Shown piece after piece: positions 1-11,823 of a DNA stretch of 64,000 nucleotides (within the stretch, counting starts at the first letter, position 1; each line of letters starts with the position of its first letter). A model generated the notes under the pieces. That model ran no database searches and was not told where the DNA came from. It worked only from the letters and a program-made list of their open reading frames with translations. The translations under genes and the position numbers were made by a program. The DNA is from Siphonodentalium dalli (taxonomy: Eukaryota > Mollusca > Scaphopoda > Gadilida > Siphonodentaliidae), in assembly GCA_032622095.1 (NCBI GenBank), contig CP136066.1, forward strand, positions 192,626,816 through 192,690,815, written 5' to 3'.

Positions 1-116
1 AAAAGAAAAAAGTATGATGAACAATTTTGAAAAGAAAAGCATGGATTTTCAACAGTCCAAGGATAATGGGATGTAACATTAATTAATTGTGACTAAACAT
101 TACCTTTTTATAATAT

Positions 117-424
117 ACTAGCTGATGTGCCCGACTTCGTCTGGGATAATTAGGGATTTCTTTGCCAACAACGTTTAAACGTATTAGGAGAAAGAAAAAA
201 AACTATTGTTCGATCGGTCCAGACATGCCTATATGAGCGTATATGAGCGAGGTGAAGGTCAAGTACACGGTCGCACGTGAAATTGGACCCGTCCATATTG
301 TTCCCTGTATCAAAGTAGGCATACATACCAAATTTGAGTGGGATCGGTCGAGCAGTTTTCGAGTCTATAACATACATACATACATACATACATACAGACA
401 GACAAACAGACAGGCAGGCAGGCA
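117..424 (-). mobile_element. Helitron-like non-autonomous repeat with internal microsatellite
   Basis: It begins ACTAGCTGATGTGCCCGAC, which resembles the reverse complement of the CTAG-terminated repeat ends at 6515, 9541 and 10251. It also carries the phrase about a GATCGGTCGAGC site and a 'gagtctata' box that precedes the microsatellite in those copies. The far end is a CATA tract followed by CAGA/GGCA repeats (about 370-424). The order suggests an element in reverse orientation whose microsatellite was truncated by the start of the tandem duplication. Class assignment rests on the 3' hairpin plus CTAG seen in the other copies. Confidence 0.5.
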
Positions 425-3178
425 GACATACAGATGTTCCAAAAATATACAATAGACGAAATACCAGTTAGGAAAGACTGAATATTTCACCACAGTTCAT
501 GCTTGGGTGCACCTGTGCAATCCAATGTTTTGGGGGAATAGAAAGCAGAATTTATTAGCGCGTACCGCGTGTATGCTGTTCTCCAAAAAGTCGAACTGCG
601 CGACCAGGAGGCCGAGTCCGGTAAAAGGTGTAGTTGGGAATTTCTATTTCGTTTATTGTCCTTTACATTATTATCATGTCAATAATGTTGGTTTTTGGTT
701 TGTGACAAGCTATGTCAATTACCAATAAAAGAAATTTAAATGATAATTTGTAAGTCTTATATTTCAACTTTTATAGATATTTTTCGTTCTGCAGCCCACT
801 GATGATTGTGGTCGGAGACGGCCGATTCGGCCGCCGGTTCGTTAATTAGGTGCTGGTTGTTATTGTTATTTTAACGGAATTCTTTGTTGGTCATTCGCGA
901 AACCAATATATTTTATATTCTATAATTACAATCATGGGTATATAATATATGATCTTGAGCGCGTTACCATTTCTGACTACGGTTTTCTTGTATTTGGTGT
1001 TGTGCCATCACAATTAACTGCGAGAACACCAATTCCTCTCAAAACCTGTGACATCACCAGGGATTGCACAGCTGTCACCAAGCATGAAAGGTGGTGAAAC
1101 CTTCAGTCAAACAGCAGTAAGTTGCCTAAATGATGATTTATATATTATAACAAGGATTTATATATTTATAAGGTAATGTTTAGTTACATTTAATTAATAT
1201 TATATTGTTATTCATGTGGAAAAGGGTATGAAGAAACTTCACATAGATGTTTAATGTGTATGTATGGTCTAATGACAACAAGATATAACTTACAAGGAAT
1301 ATTTGGACAGTCGAATTTCCTCCATCGATCCCAAGCCAATTCGCTTCATGATTGATCAAATAACAGTAATTTTGACTGTCGTCGAAGTATATCCCATAGC
1401 AACGATGAACGCCCAAACATAAGCTCAGACATTTCAGATCGCTGGCTACAGAATCTTTCAACACAAAATTGGGTACTTCATTTCTATCCACATAACTAAC
1501 GGTCGTCTCCCCTGAACGATAATTTGATGCCGCCACTAAAGTCAGGCCAGCAAAAAGTATGCATGCAGTTATCAATTGCATGTTGAAATGGTTTTGCGAA
1601 GTGGAAAATGACCGCGGCTAGTTCAGTCGTCAGCCTTGATGGTATCATATTATTGCTCATGCGCAGTTAATAAATGTTCGATCTGTGGGATTTGATCAAT
1701 ATTAGCATATACTTTTCAACACTTTGGCGCCGGTGAATCGTTTATTGAGACAATGCGTTTCCTCATTGTTAGCTCCCGTTTCCTGGCGATAAGGTAAACT
1801 TACCCTCTCCACGCTGTGTCTGTTTGTCCCACGCAGGTATTCATTTCAGTGGGGACTTTGTTTAGCTGCCTGATCCATGGTTTATTGATTGCTCCGGTTT
1901 TGTCCAGATAGATAGGTAGATAGATAGATACCTGTGGAACAAAGCCGCTGGTACCAACTAATCAAAAGAACATGAGTTTAACAAACTGACGAAGAATAGT
2001 TGCCATGCATGCCAGAATAACATGATAACTCTAGTCAGAGGCGACGTATATTGCCGGCGCTTAGAGGACATTTGCCCCCACATTTTTTCACCAATTACGG
2101 TTATACCACACAGTTGTATCTAATAGCATAGTATAATAGTAATATACTATGAAATTTTGAATATATAGTCCGCCTCCATTATGACTGTCAAAATCACCAG
2201 AATTTAAGTGCACAAATTGAACCTTTCCCTGGGAAGTATAGTTGCAGCCTGCTAATGCCTTGGCGAACTGGTGCCATCTGCGCTCGGATTTGTCGCACTA
2301 AACTTTTGATAAAGTCTGGATCACATTAGTATATTTCGACACCTACTTTTCTTTTTAGTGTAAACCCAATGGATATGTACGGTACCTGTATATACTGAAC
2401 AATCGATACGATGCTTGTCTCATGATGATCGATTATCTCTTTCTATATATTTTATATAGTTTCTGGGGTATAAAATAATAAATATGAGTCGAAGACACCT
2501 CTCCGGAAACGATTCTGTCAATTAATATTGATTTTATATCAATATTTTGGTATATAATGTGATAACAATTTTTAAACTAGTTTTAGAACAGACCGCCGTG
2601 AAACTCTCATGCGATATCAGATAGAGATAGAGATATAAAGAGCGCTTGCTACGCTCCGAACATTTCTGCGAGACGTATTCATTGATTGAAGTGTTTCCGT
2701 GAGTATTCGATTCATAATTATATGTTATTATGTATACAGGAAACTACATAAAACTTGTCATAAGAAAAAATAGACCATTTTAACAGTTGTAAATACGTGG
2801 ATGGAAGAACAGCAGATGGAAATTTCGGAACAAACAATGATTTGGTGTTTCTGTTCTTGTAAATAAACAAAATCTATATATAGCGTAAAGTGCGTTGGAT
2901 ATTTTCTGATCTACATGTCTACTATCTACTATATAATTTGAGACGCGTGGTCGCGTTTTGGAGAAGCTCAGATCGCCGTTTCTCCAATCGCAAATCACCG
3001 CAATCGGCACTTCGGAGTTAAGACATTAACGATCTTTATATTGACCTTATACGGAGGTGTTAACAATTAACGCTCTTTATTGCAATGGACGTGGCTAAAC
3101 GACTGACCCCATGCGTCGTAACGGATTCCAATGGACGTGGCTAAACGACTGACCCCATGCGTCTGAAATACGGATGCG
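425..3178. repeat. 2,754-bp tandem duplication, copy 1
   Basis: The sequence starting GACATACAGATGTTCC at 425 recurs at 3179 and stays aligned over the whole unit. I found only two substitutions when reading the copies side by side: G1747 against A4501 and G2371 against A5125. The junction shares GAC at the start of unit 1, the unit 1/2 boundary and just past unit 2 (5933-5935), which suggests microhomology. Inside the unit are a minus-strand secreted-protein exon, part of an unclassified repeat (about 600-1000) and a 47-bp internal repeat (3084-3164). Confidence 0.95.
1294..1581 (-). CDS. First coding exon of a secreted PAN/Apple-like protein, copy 1
   Basis: Reading minus from ATG at 1581, the exon encodes 96 residues and then meets a strong donor, GTAAGT (complement at 1288-1293). 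Residues 1-19 form a hydrophobic signal peptide (MQLITACILFAGLTLVAAS). The mature part has cysteines 51, 55, 61 and 73 in the pattern CLSLC-x5-CYGIYF-x7-CYL. This resembles the first half of a PAN/Apple module, a disulphide fold used for protein or carbohydrate binding in secreted and extracellular proteins. Reading through the donor gives an AT-rich, non-protein-like tail, so splicing is likely. No matching downstream exon is visible between 1 and 1293; the rest probably lies beyond the left edge. The PAN assignment comes from cysteine spacing and is moderate; a fast-evolving mucus or shell-matrix protein is another possibility. Confidence 0.6.
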
Positions 3179-5932
3179 GACATACAGATGTTCCAAAAAT
3201 ATACAATAGACGAAATACCAGTTAGGAAAGACTGAATATTTCACCACAGTTCATGCTTGGGTGCACCTGTGCAATCCAATGTTTTGGGGGAATAGAAAGC
3301 AGAATTTATTAGCGCGTACCGCGTGTATGCTGTTCTCCAAAAAGTCGAACTGCGCGACCAGGAGGCCGAGTCCGGTAAAAGGTGTAGTTGGGAATTTCTA
3401 TTTCGTTTATTGTCCTTTACATTATTATCATGTCAATAATGTTGGTTTTTGGTTTGTGACAAGCTATGTCAATTACCAATAAAAGAAATTTAAATGATAA
3501 TTTGTAAGTCTTATATTTCAACTTTTATAGATATTTTTCGTTCTGCAGCCCACTGATGATTGTGGTCGGAGACGGCCGATTCGGCCGCCGGTTCGTTAAT
3601 TAGGTGCTGGTTGTTATTGTTATTTTAACGGAATTCTTTGTTGGTCATTCGCGAAACCAATATATTTTATATTCTATAATTACAATCATGGGTATATAAT
3701 ATATGATCTTGAGCGCGTTACCATTTCTGACTACGGTTTTCTTGTATTTGGTGTTGTGCCATCACAATTAACTGCGAGAACACCAATTCCTCTCAAAACC
3801 TGTGACATCACCAGGGATTGCACAGCTGTCACCAAGCATGAAAGGTGGTGAAACCTTCAGTCAAACAGCAGTAAGTTGCCTAAATGATGATTTATATATT
3901 ATAACAAGGATTTATATATTTATAAGGTAATGTTTAGTTACATTTAATTAATATTATATTGTTATTCATGTGGAAAAGGGTATGAAGAAACTTCACATAG
4001 ATGTTTAATGTGTATGTATGGTCTAATGACAACAAGATATAACTTACAAGGAATATTTGGACAGTCGAATTTCCTCCATCGATCCCAAGCCAATTCGCTT
4101 CATGATTGATCAAATAACAGTAATTTTGACTGTCGTCGAAGTATATCCCATAGCAACGATGAACGCCCAAACATAAGCTCAGACATTTCAGATCGCTGGC
4201 TACAGAATCTTTCAACACAAAATTGGGTACTTCATTTCTATCCACATAACTAACGGTCGTCTCCCCTGAACGATAATTTGATGCCGCCACTAAAGTCAGG
4301 CCAGCAAAAAGTATGCATGCAGTTATCAATTGCATGTTGAAATGGTTTTGCGAAGTGGAAAATGACCGCGGCTAGTTCAGTCGTCAGCCTTGATGGTATC
4401 ATATTATTGCTCATGCGCAGTTAATAAATGTTCGATCTGTGGGATTTGATCAATATTAGCATATACTTTTCAACACTTTGGCGCCGGTGAATCGTTTATT
4501 AAGACAATGCGTTTCCTCATTGTTAGCTCCCGTTTCCTGGCGATAAGGTAAACTTACCCTCTCCACGCTGTGTCTGTTTGTCCCACGCAGGTATTCATTT
4601 CAGTGGGGACTTTGTTTAGCTGCCTGATCCATGGTTTATTGATTGCTCCGGTTTTGTCCAGATAGATAGGTAGATAGATAGATACCTGTGGAACAAAGCC
4701 GCTGGTACCAACTAATCAAAAGAACATGAGTTTAACAAACTGACGAAGAATAGTTGCCATGCATGCCAGAATAACATGATAACTCTAGTCAGAGGCGACG
4801 TATATTGCCGGCGCTTAGAGGACATTTGCCCCCACATTTTTTCACCAATTACGGTTATACCACACAGTTGTATCTAATAGCATAGTATAATAGTAATATA
4901 CTATGAAATTTTGAATATATAGTCCGCCTCCATTATGACTGTCAAAATCACCAGAATTTAAGTGCACAAATTGAACCTTTCCCTGGGAAGTATAGTTGCA
5001 GCCTGCTAATGCCTTGGCGAACTGGTGCCATCTGCGCTCGGATTTGTCGCACTAAACTTTTGATAAAGTCTGGATCACATTAGTATATTTCGACACCTAC
5101 TTTTCTTTTTAGTGTAAACCCAATAGATATGTACGGTACCTGTATATACTGAACAATCGATACGATGCTTGTCTCATGATGATCGATTATCTCTTTCTAT
5201 ATATTTTATATAGTTTCTGGGGTATAAAATAATAAATATGAGTCGAAGACACCTCTCCGGAAACGATTCTGTCAATTAATATTGATTTTATATCAATATT
5301 TTGGTATATAATGTGATAACAATTTTTAAACTAGTTTTAGAACAGACCGCCGTGAAACTCTCATGCGATATCAGATAGAGATAGAGATATAAAGAGCGCT
5401 TGCTACGCTCCGAACATTTCTGCGAGACGTATTCATTGATTGAAGTGTTTCCGTGAGTATTCGATTCATAATTATATGTTATTATGTATACAGGAAACTA
5501 CATAAAACTTGTCATAAGAAAAAATAGACCATTTTAACAGTTGTAAATACGTGGATGGAAGAACAGCAGATGGAAATTTCGGAACAAACAATGATTTGGT
5601 GTTTCTGTTCTTGTAAATAAACAAAATCTATATATAGCGTAAAGTGCGTTGGATATTTTCTGATCTACATGTCTACTATCTACTATATAATTTGAGACGC
5701 GTGGTCGCGTTTTGGAGAAGCTCAGATCGCCGTTTCTCCAATCGCAAATCACCGCAATCGGCACTTCGGAGTTAAGACATTAACGATCTTTATATTGACC
5801 TTATACGGAGGTGTTAACAATTAACGCTCTTTATTGCAATGGACGTGGCTAAACGACTGACCCCATGCGTCGTAACGGATTCCAATGGACGTGGCTAAAC
5901 GACTGACCCCATGCGTCTGAAATACGGATGCG
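3179..5932. repeat. 2,754-bp tandem duplication, copy 2
   Basis: This is the second unit of the tandem pair, directly abutting copy 1. It carries the same minus-strand exon at 4048-4335. The very low divergence means either a very recent duplication or an assembly or haplotype artefact; the sequence cannot distinguish these. Confidence 0.95.
4048..4335 (-). CDS. First coding exon of a secreted PAN/Apple-like protein, copy 2
   Basis: The 96-residue translation is identical to that of the exon at 1294-1581: same signal peptide, same four-cysteine PAN-like stretch and same GTAAGT donor just below 4048. Both copies point left, and no second exon is seen in either unit. The two may therefore act as alternative first exons, each with its own promoter, for one downstream gene, or one may be a dead copy. 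Nothing in the coding sequence is broken. Confidence 0.55.
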
Positions 5933-6048
5933 GACGAAATGCAATTATCTCGACTTTCACGACGGGATTAATTGACTGTCCGCTCTGAAGTTTAGGACGG
6001 GGAGGACGGGTACCATGAATTAACTCATTTTAAAATAAAGAATGCGTT

Positions 6049-6393
6049 ATCTCGGAAACGGGTGGAGCTATTGACTTGAAATTTGCTATGTGAATGTATC
6101 TTGCCCCGGATACACATTGTATCGGGTCGCCGAGCCCGTGCGACGCCAGCTTCGCGCATGCGCAGACGAGATCTCGGAAACGGGTGGAGCTATCGACTTG
6201 AAATTTGGTATGTGAATGTATCCTGCCCCGGGTACGAATTTTATCGTGTCGCCGAGCCCGTGCGACGCCCGTGCAGCGCGTGCGCAGACGAGATCTCGGA
6301 AACGGGTGGAGCTATCGACTTGAAATTTGCTATGTGAATGTATCTTGCCCCGGATACGAATTTTATCGGGTCACCGAGCCCGTGCGACGCAAG
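6049..6393. repeat. 122-bp tandem repeat, about 2.8 copies
   Basis: The phrase ATCTCGGAAACGGGTGGAGC starts at 6049, 6171 and 6293, giving a period of exactly 122 bp. The third copy is cut at about 6393. Each copy includes a GC-rich stretch ending in CGTGCGACGC. Open frames across this block (6083-6438) are by-products of the repeat. It precedes the Helitron-like 3' end at 6515 and may be that element's internal array. Confidence 0.9.
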
Positions 6394-6491
6394 CTTCAAA
6401 TTCAGAAAAAAATATATATTACATTTAAAAAACATTAAATTAATATTAAAAAATAAACATGTCATAAAATGTCATGTTTCGGACAAACGCC

Positions 6492-6515
6492 GCCGGTGGC
6501 GGGCTAACCTGCTAG
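6492..6515 (+). mobile_element. Helitron-like 3' terminus
   Basis: The end shows the Helitron arrangement: a short hairpin (CGCC-GGT-GGCG), about 10 nt of spacer, then terminal CTAG. The same layout occurs at 9519-9541 and 10227-10251, each followed by T as expected for insertion between A and T. Here the CTAG end has itself been the target of a hAT insertion. Confidence 0.6.
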
Positions 6516-6837
6516 CAGGGTTGGGTCAATTACATTGAAATGTAATTAATTACAATTACATTGAAATATGTCAATTACAATTACAATTACATTGGAAATG
6601 CAATGTAATTAATTACAATTACATTGGTTCAATTACAATTACAATTACAATTACTTTTGGTTAATGAAAATCGGGATTCGGGAAGAGCTTCAAGGAGGAA
6701 AGTCATTTGTGTTTGATGAACTTTATTGATATACATAAAATATAAAAGCAAATTAATGTAACACAGTGAAACAATGTAAACAAAACAATAAAACAACAAC
6801 TACCTGTAGAGCACAAATTGTTCATTTGATGTGGTGG

Positions 6838-7497
6838 TTACACCTGACCATCATCATTCTTTCGAATTGCAGCTAGCAGGCTTAACCCAGGAAAGTGTGT
6901 ACAATTAAGTCGCCCAGGGGCAGCGGAAGCTACAAAAAAGTGGGGGGCATCATTTTTAATATACTACATGTATGAGTTAAAAACTGTTCAAATGTGCGCC
7001 GCAATATTTTGCAAAGACTGTTTAGTATGATGTTATTCGTGGCTACCTTTATGAAAGTATAAAACAAGAGTTTAAATTATGGTAGGCTGCTGCTCATCAC
7101 TTATGTTTGCAGCCAAATACTGACCAAAGGATTAACTTGCTATCTTGCTAGCCATAGCCATAACAGCATAAGTGATAAGATTAAACACATGTGTCTATTA
7201 ATGGAATGTTTTCTTGGGAATCAAAAATTATTTTATCCAATGTTTTTAGCATTGGAAGATTTTGTACCCATAATTGGGGGAAAAGTGGGGGGGGCACGTG
7301 CCCCCCTGTGTCCCATCCCTGGCTCCGCCGCCCCTGAAGTCGCCAGTATGTGAGTGGACTGATATCACTGGGCACGCACGGTTCCTGCAGATATTTCGTA
7401 ATCACTGTCAGTTGTGAGGATCGGTGTAGTTGGCACTTCATCCATGAAACTGAAGAGGGCGCGCTCATATTGATCCCTATGTTTCCGCTGAAACAAA
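6838..7497 (-). pseudogene. hAT transposase remnant, C-terminal dimerisation region, broken
   Basis: Minus-strand reading after an acceptor near 7498 gives KYLQEP...SPLTYWRL. That is the signature of the hAT C-terminal dimerisation domain (YL.E...PL.YW). The upstream part of the exon makes better protein in a different frame, ending near 7395, so a frameshift lies between. The TACTGGCGACTT codons at about 7337-7348 are interrupted by a nested MITE. Past it (6914 downward) the frame resumes as NCTHFPGLSLLAA and reaches a stop at 6838-6840. It is therefore non-functional through both frameshift and insertion. Confidence 0.6.
6915..7336. mobile_element. hAT MITE nested in the hAT transposase remnant
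   Basis: Ends are CAGGGGCAGCGGAAGC and GGCTCCGCCGCCCCTG. They are flanked by a perfect 8-bp duplication, AAGTCGCC (6907-6914 and 7337-7344). The interior is AT-rich, with a G/C run next to the right end (GGGGGGGCACGTGCCCCCC-like). It is non-coding, and its insertion splits the hAT dimerisation-domain codons. Confidence 0.88.
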
Positions 7498-8021
7498 AAT
7501 AATTAACATTAAGATACATCATTATGTATAATTTGCCTACATACTAATAGCAGGGATTAAAACAATCAAGCCAGCTAGGGTTGTAAATCACACACAATGA
7601 CATAATCAGGATTATGAAGTAAAACAGGCCACCTGCCTAAGGCTGCCTTTGTTAGGGGATTAACGCATTGATAAAATACTGCAGTGGAGTCATGGAGGTG
7701 AATACAGTTAAGCTCAAAACAAATAGACTAAATGATGTTTTGTTATGAAGACAAAATGCATTTATTATTAATGTTATAAAACAATTATTGTTTTAAAATG
7801 AATGTATTACTTTTAAAGATATATTCCGGGAATGTTCAGAAACAACAATAATGTTTATGAAAAAAAAAAAAAAAAATTAATTCAATACATGTACTTGTAT
7901 TAATTATGTACATATTGTCATGATGATATACACATTATTGTAGGTGTATTAAAACATATACATATAATAATAACAATAACATATATAAATAATATAAAAT
8001 AAAATTCAACATGACTTACCT

Positions 8022-8187
8022 TTAGATGTGTGATGAAATTTGAAGTTGCTTTTGCTGAACCCGAAATCAGTGTTGGACAATGTTTACATGTAGCTTTGAA
8101 TTTGTCAGAAATATCATTGGGCAAGGTAAAATGTTGCCTAATGAATAGAAGAAAAATATGAGGATAATGACCCCATGTGTATAACAC
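8022..8187 (-). pseudogene. hAT transposase remnant, BED-type zinc finger exon
   Basis: The minus frame reads a CKHC pair followed, after a Ser/Ala/Thr stretch, by SNFITHLKVSH. This C-x2-C...H-x(n)-H layout matches the BED finger at the N terminus of hAT transposases, which binds the element ends. A GTAAGT donor follows HLK at about 8021, so this would be an early exon with the last zinc ligand on either side of the splice. No middle portion (RNase H-like core) was found before the C-terminal remnant at 6838-7497, so the element cannot encode a working enzyme. Confidence 0.6.
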
Positions 8188-8440
8188 TAGTCAAGTAAAT
8201 GCTGATGTGTTAACTTGTTATATTGGTCTGTATTTTTGGAATGTAATTGAAAATGTAATTGAAATGTAATTGAAATTACACCCCTTTTCTCAATGTAATT
8301 AATTACATTCAATTACATGTAATTGAAAAAACCTTCAATTACAAATTACATCCATTTACTTGGGAAAATGTAATTAATTACATTCAATTACAATTACAAA
8401 TTACAATTACCCCAACCCTGCCTGCTAGTATATATATATT

Positions 8441-8451
8441 TTGAGACTTCC

Positions 8452-8519
<68 letters not shown>
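8441..8519. repeat. (TA)n/(TG)n microsatellite
   Basis: A TA run followed directly by a TG run. It sits next to the CTTTATAGAATCGAAAACGG box, the same arrangement as in the Helitron-like copies at 8905, 9290, 9575 and 9980. The microsatellite is thus part of the element, not independent DNA. Confidence 0.9.
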
Positions 8520-8523
<4 letters not shown>

Positions 8524-8655
8524 TATAGAATCGAAAACGGCTGGTCAGATCGAGCTCAAACTTCCTATCTAAGGGTAACATCCCACGGGAATGGTCGACG
8601 TCGCGTTTTGGACAAGCTCTGAGCACTCATTCTCCACTCCCAATCATCAAAATCA

Positions 8656-9430
8656 CCGCAAACGACACTGCGGTGGTTAATCGCGTTGATAGTTAAAGAG
8701 CGTTCCTATCCGCAGTGTAGTTGATAAAGAGCGTATGTGCGTAATGTGATTCTTACGTCTGGGTATGGGCGTGTGCGTTAGTATACAGACATGAGCGTGT
8801 TGTGTGATTCTTACGTACTTAGGACTTCATAGGAACGCGGATCGGGTCAGTTTTTCCGCCCTAGGTGATCTTCACCTTGAAACGGGTACCCACAAATTAT
8901 ATATATGTGTGTGTGTGTCCTTTATAGACTCGAACTGATTGAGCTCAAACTTGCTACCTACGGGAAGTGTCGTGGACGGGTTAAATTGTGACCCCGACCT
9001 GACCTTGACCATGAAAATGATCAATTCAAGGTCAAATCGGGTAGCAAACGTCACTGCGGGGGTTAATCGCGTTGATAGTTAAAGAGCGTTCCTATCCGCA
9101 GTGTAGTTGATAAAGAGCGTATGTGCGTAATGTGTTTCTTACGTCTGGGTCTGGGCGTGTGCGTTAGTATACAGACATGAGCGTGTTGTGTGATTCTTAC
9201 GTACTTAGGGCTTCCTAGGAACGCGGATCGGGTCAGTTTTTCCGCCCTATAGGTGATCTTCACCTTGAAACGGGTACCCACAAATGATATATATGTGTGT
9301 GTCCTTTATAGACTCGAACTGATTGAGCTCAAACTTGCTACCTACGGGAAGTGTCGTGGACGGGTTAAATTGTGACCCCGACCTGACATTGACCTTGAAA
9401 ATTATCAATTCAAGGTCAAATCGGGTAAAA
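8656..9430. repeat. Two tandem copies of a ~385-bp unit
   Basis: GGTTAATCGCGTTGATAG occurs at 8675 and 9061 (386 bp apart), and TTAAATTGTGACCCCGACCT at 8981 and 9365 (384 bp apart). Everything between aligns, including a TG microsatellite and two TAAAGAGCG motifs per unit. A diverged third copy lies at about 9750-10135. Open frames here are repeat-derived. Confidence 0.85.
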
Positions 9431-9541
9431 TATTGAAAAACAAAAAATTAAATTAAAAAAATTAAATTAAAAAAATAATTAAAATTTTTATAAATTGTCA
9501 TGTTTCTGACGAACGCCGTCAGTGGCGGGCTAACCTGCTAG

Positions 9542-10251
9542 TACTATATATTTTTGAGAACTCCGTATATATATGTGTGTGTGTATATATATACTTTATC
9601 GAATCGAAAACGGCTGGACCGATTTACCTCAAACTTCCTATTTAAGGGTAAAAAAAACACACGGGAATGGTCGTCGCGGCGTTTTGGAGAAGCTCCCAGC
9701 ACCCATTCTCCACACCCAGTCGCAAAAAAACGGCACTGTGGGTTTAATCGCATTGATAGTTAAAGAGCGTTCGTATCCGCAGTGTCGTTGATAAAGAGCG
9801 TCTATATACGCGACGAATATAAATACGGCTCCATTGACCGTCTCCGGCGTCTCGAGACGAAATTTCGTACTTAATTTCGTACTTAGGGGTTCCAAGGAAC
9901 GGAGGAAGTTTTTTATCGGGTCAGTTTTTCCGCGCGAGGTGACCTTGACCTTCAAACGGGTACCCACAAATGATCTATATGTGTGTGTCCTTTATAGACT
10001 CGAACCGATTGAGCTCAAACTTGCTACCTATGTGTACTTTTGTGCGGGAAGTGTCATGGACGGGTCAAATTGTGACCCAGACCTGACCTTGACATTGAAA
10101 ATGATCAATTCAAGGTCAAATCGCATAAAACTGGCGGATTTCGACGAAATTTTACACCTAGGTGCAGCACACGTGTCTCGGAAGCTGTTGCAATTGCTTT
10201 TTCGAACAAAGCCATGAGACGAACCACGCCAGTGGCGGGCTAACCTGCTAG
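9542..10251 (+). mobile_element. Helitron-like element, related third unit
   Basis: It follows directly on a CTAG end at 9541 and itself ends with hairpin CGCC-AGT-GGCG plus GGCTAACCTGCTAG at 10251. It contains the two microsatellite/CTTTATAGA boxes, TAAAGAGCG motifs and the GACCTGACCTTGAC stretch shared with 8656-9430. Head-to-tail placement suggests tandem amplification of one element. No coding capacity was seen. Confidence 0.55.
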
Positions 10252-10267
10252 TATTCAATAAAAGGTA

Positions 10268-10530
10268 TATTAATTCGGCCTCGGTTAGAAAATGTCCAAT
10301 TATAGTGCGTGATTTGGTTGGAATTTTTGGTCAGTTGGAAGGTTTTAGGTGAAAAATATTAATTAAGTATCGAAGGGAGTACAAAATAAAAATTAGTCAA
10401 GTTGAGAAAACTGACCGGTTCACGGGGCGGTCTAAATTTACAACCGGGCCCTCACCCAACGACGAACGCTCGCTGATAACGTCCCTGGCATCTATATGTC
10501 ACCCTTTTCTCCGACTAAAGATTACCCATG
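10268..10530. repeat. Direct repeat, copy 1 (partner 11318-11600)
   Basis: The TATTAATTC...CCTCGG opening, the GTTGGAATTTTTGGTCAGTT-like phrase, the AAATTAGTCAAGTTG phrase and the final ACGTCCCTG stretch all recur in order about 1,050 bp downstream with moderate divergence. No TIR or coding region was identified. The 10531-11317 stretch between the copies holds only AT-rich DNA with scattered TAAAGAGCG/CGCTCTTTA motifs. Confidence 0.65.
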
Positions 10531-11317
10531 TTTGACACCAACAACCTTTAAAAATGCCTAATCCGATTTGTCACAATCAAACCAACATAATTATGTACGT
10601 CTTGAATACCCGAAAATAACTAAATCGCACCTACCCGGGTAATAGGTTTTTATGCCCGATATCCGACTTTCAAAAGAGGGACTTTTAACACGTTTTGAAT
10701 TTGTGTCAGCCTAGCAAAAATTCCAATGACCGTCGTTTATAAAGAGTGTCCATCGTGCTCCTCGTCGCCTAAAAGCGGAAGATAATAAAGAGCGTTATAT
10801 GTACATGTATTATGACACTATAGCTTAACCTTAAAGTGATTATCCAAGTACAAGCAGTGTCGTACATCACGGGGAACAAACGTTGCCTCTATAGTCAACG
10901 GCGGATGGTTGGGTATACATACACCATTTATATACAGATATGATATGTATACTCGTTTTCAACATTAAATGGTGGATTCTAGTTTGTATTCTCGCTATGT
11001 TTGTGCCATAATACGAATGATGGTAATTGTGCGTATTTTTCGTTTGCCCCGTATGCTGAAAATCTACATTCAGGTAGAGAATTTGGACTAATGTAGGGTC
11101 GAATCGGACAGGCTATCTTTAATACACCCCCGTAAATTGGAAATAAAACAGCGAACGCTCTTTATCGTAAATTCGTGGCTGCGTGTGACAGAACAGCAGT
11201 CGGAAATATCGGAAGGAAACGATGGTTGAATGTTTCTGATATCATAAATAGCCAACCAAACGTTTTGTATCCGGGAAAAGTTTATTGTATAGTTTCCTAT
11301 TTTCTATAAAAAAAAAT

Positions 11318-11600
11318 TATATTAATTCTTCCTCGGCCAGAAAGTGACCACGCAATACTAGTGGGAGTTTTTGGTTGGAATTTATTATCAGTTGGAAGGT
11401 TTCGGGTACCACAGGGTACCAGGTGAAAAATCGATGGGAGTGCAAATGAAAATTATTCAAGTTGCGAAAACAGATTGGTTCACGTGGGTTGTCGAAATAC
11501 CCCCGCAACCAACGAATGTCCGGTATTGTCCGTGGGTCACGTCCCTGAAATAGGTCACACTCTTTCTCCTACTAAATACGTTCCATCCAGATTGACACCA
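11318..11600. repeat. Direct repeat, copy 2 (partner 10268-10530)
   Basis: Same order of phrases as the upstream copy, with a small internal GGGTACCACAGGGTACC palindrome added. It is followed to about 11820 by unannotated AT-rich DNA containing AACGCTCTTTA at 11628. Confidence 0.65.
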
Positions 11601-11823
11601 AACGATCTAAACAAGCAAAAACTAAACGCTCTTTAATATATGCCGTACATGTAAGTGAACAATGAACTAACAAACGCTCCTTATCGCAGATGATCCAGTC
11701 GACCAAAGTTGTGAACCTGATAATAACCACTTTTTCAACAACTTGATAAAAAAAAATCTATCGCAAAACGACATATTGTTTCGATCTCATTATAATTTCC
11801 GGATAAATTACTAATAAGCGAGA

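Larger units (their letters stand above)
6516..8420 (-). mobile_element. hAT transposon with decayed transposase
   Basis: The terminal inverted repeats are CAGGGTTGGG and CCCAACCCTG. They continue into long AATTACATT-rich subterminal repeats on both sides. A perfect 8-bp target duplication, CCTGCTAG, lies at 6508-6515 and 8421-8428. Eight-bp duplications with CAGGG ends are the hAT hallmark. Inside, on the minus strand, are two transposase remnants and a nested MITE (6915-7336). The target was the 3' end of a Helitron-like element. Confidence 0.88.

Noticed and set aside
507-728. 73-residue plus-strand frame repeated at 3261-3482
   Set aside because: It lies in a non-coding dispersed repeat whose copy at 13826 has several indels that break the frame; its recurrence is due to the tandem duplication.
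6083-6438. Overlapping 77-84-residue open frames
   Set aside because: They come from the 122-bp tandem array; the repeat period is not a multiple of three, so all frames read similar peptides.
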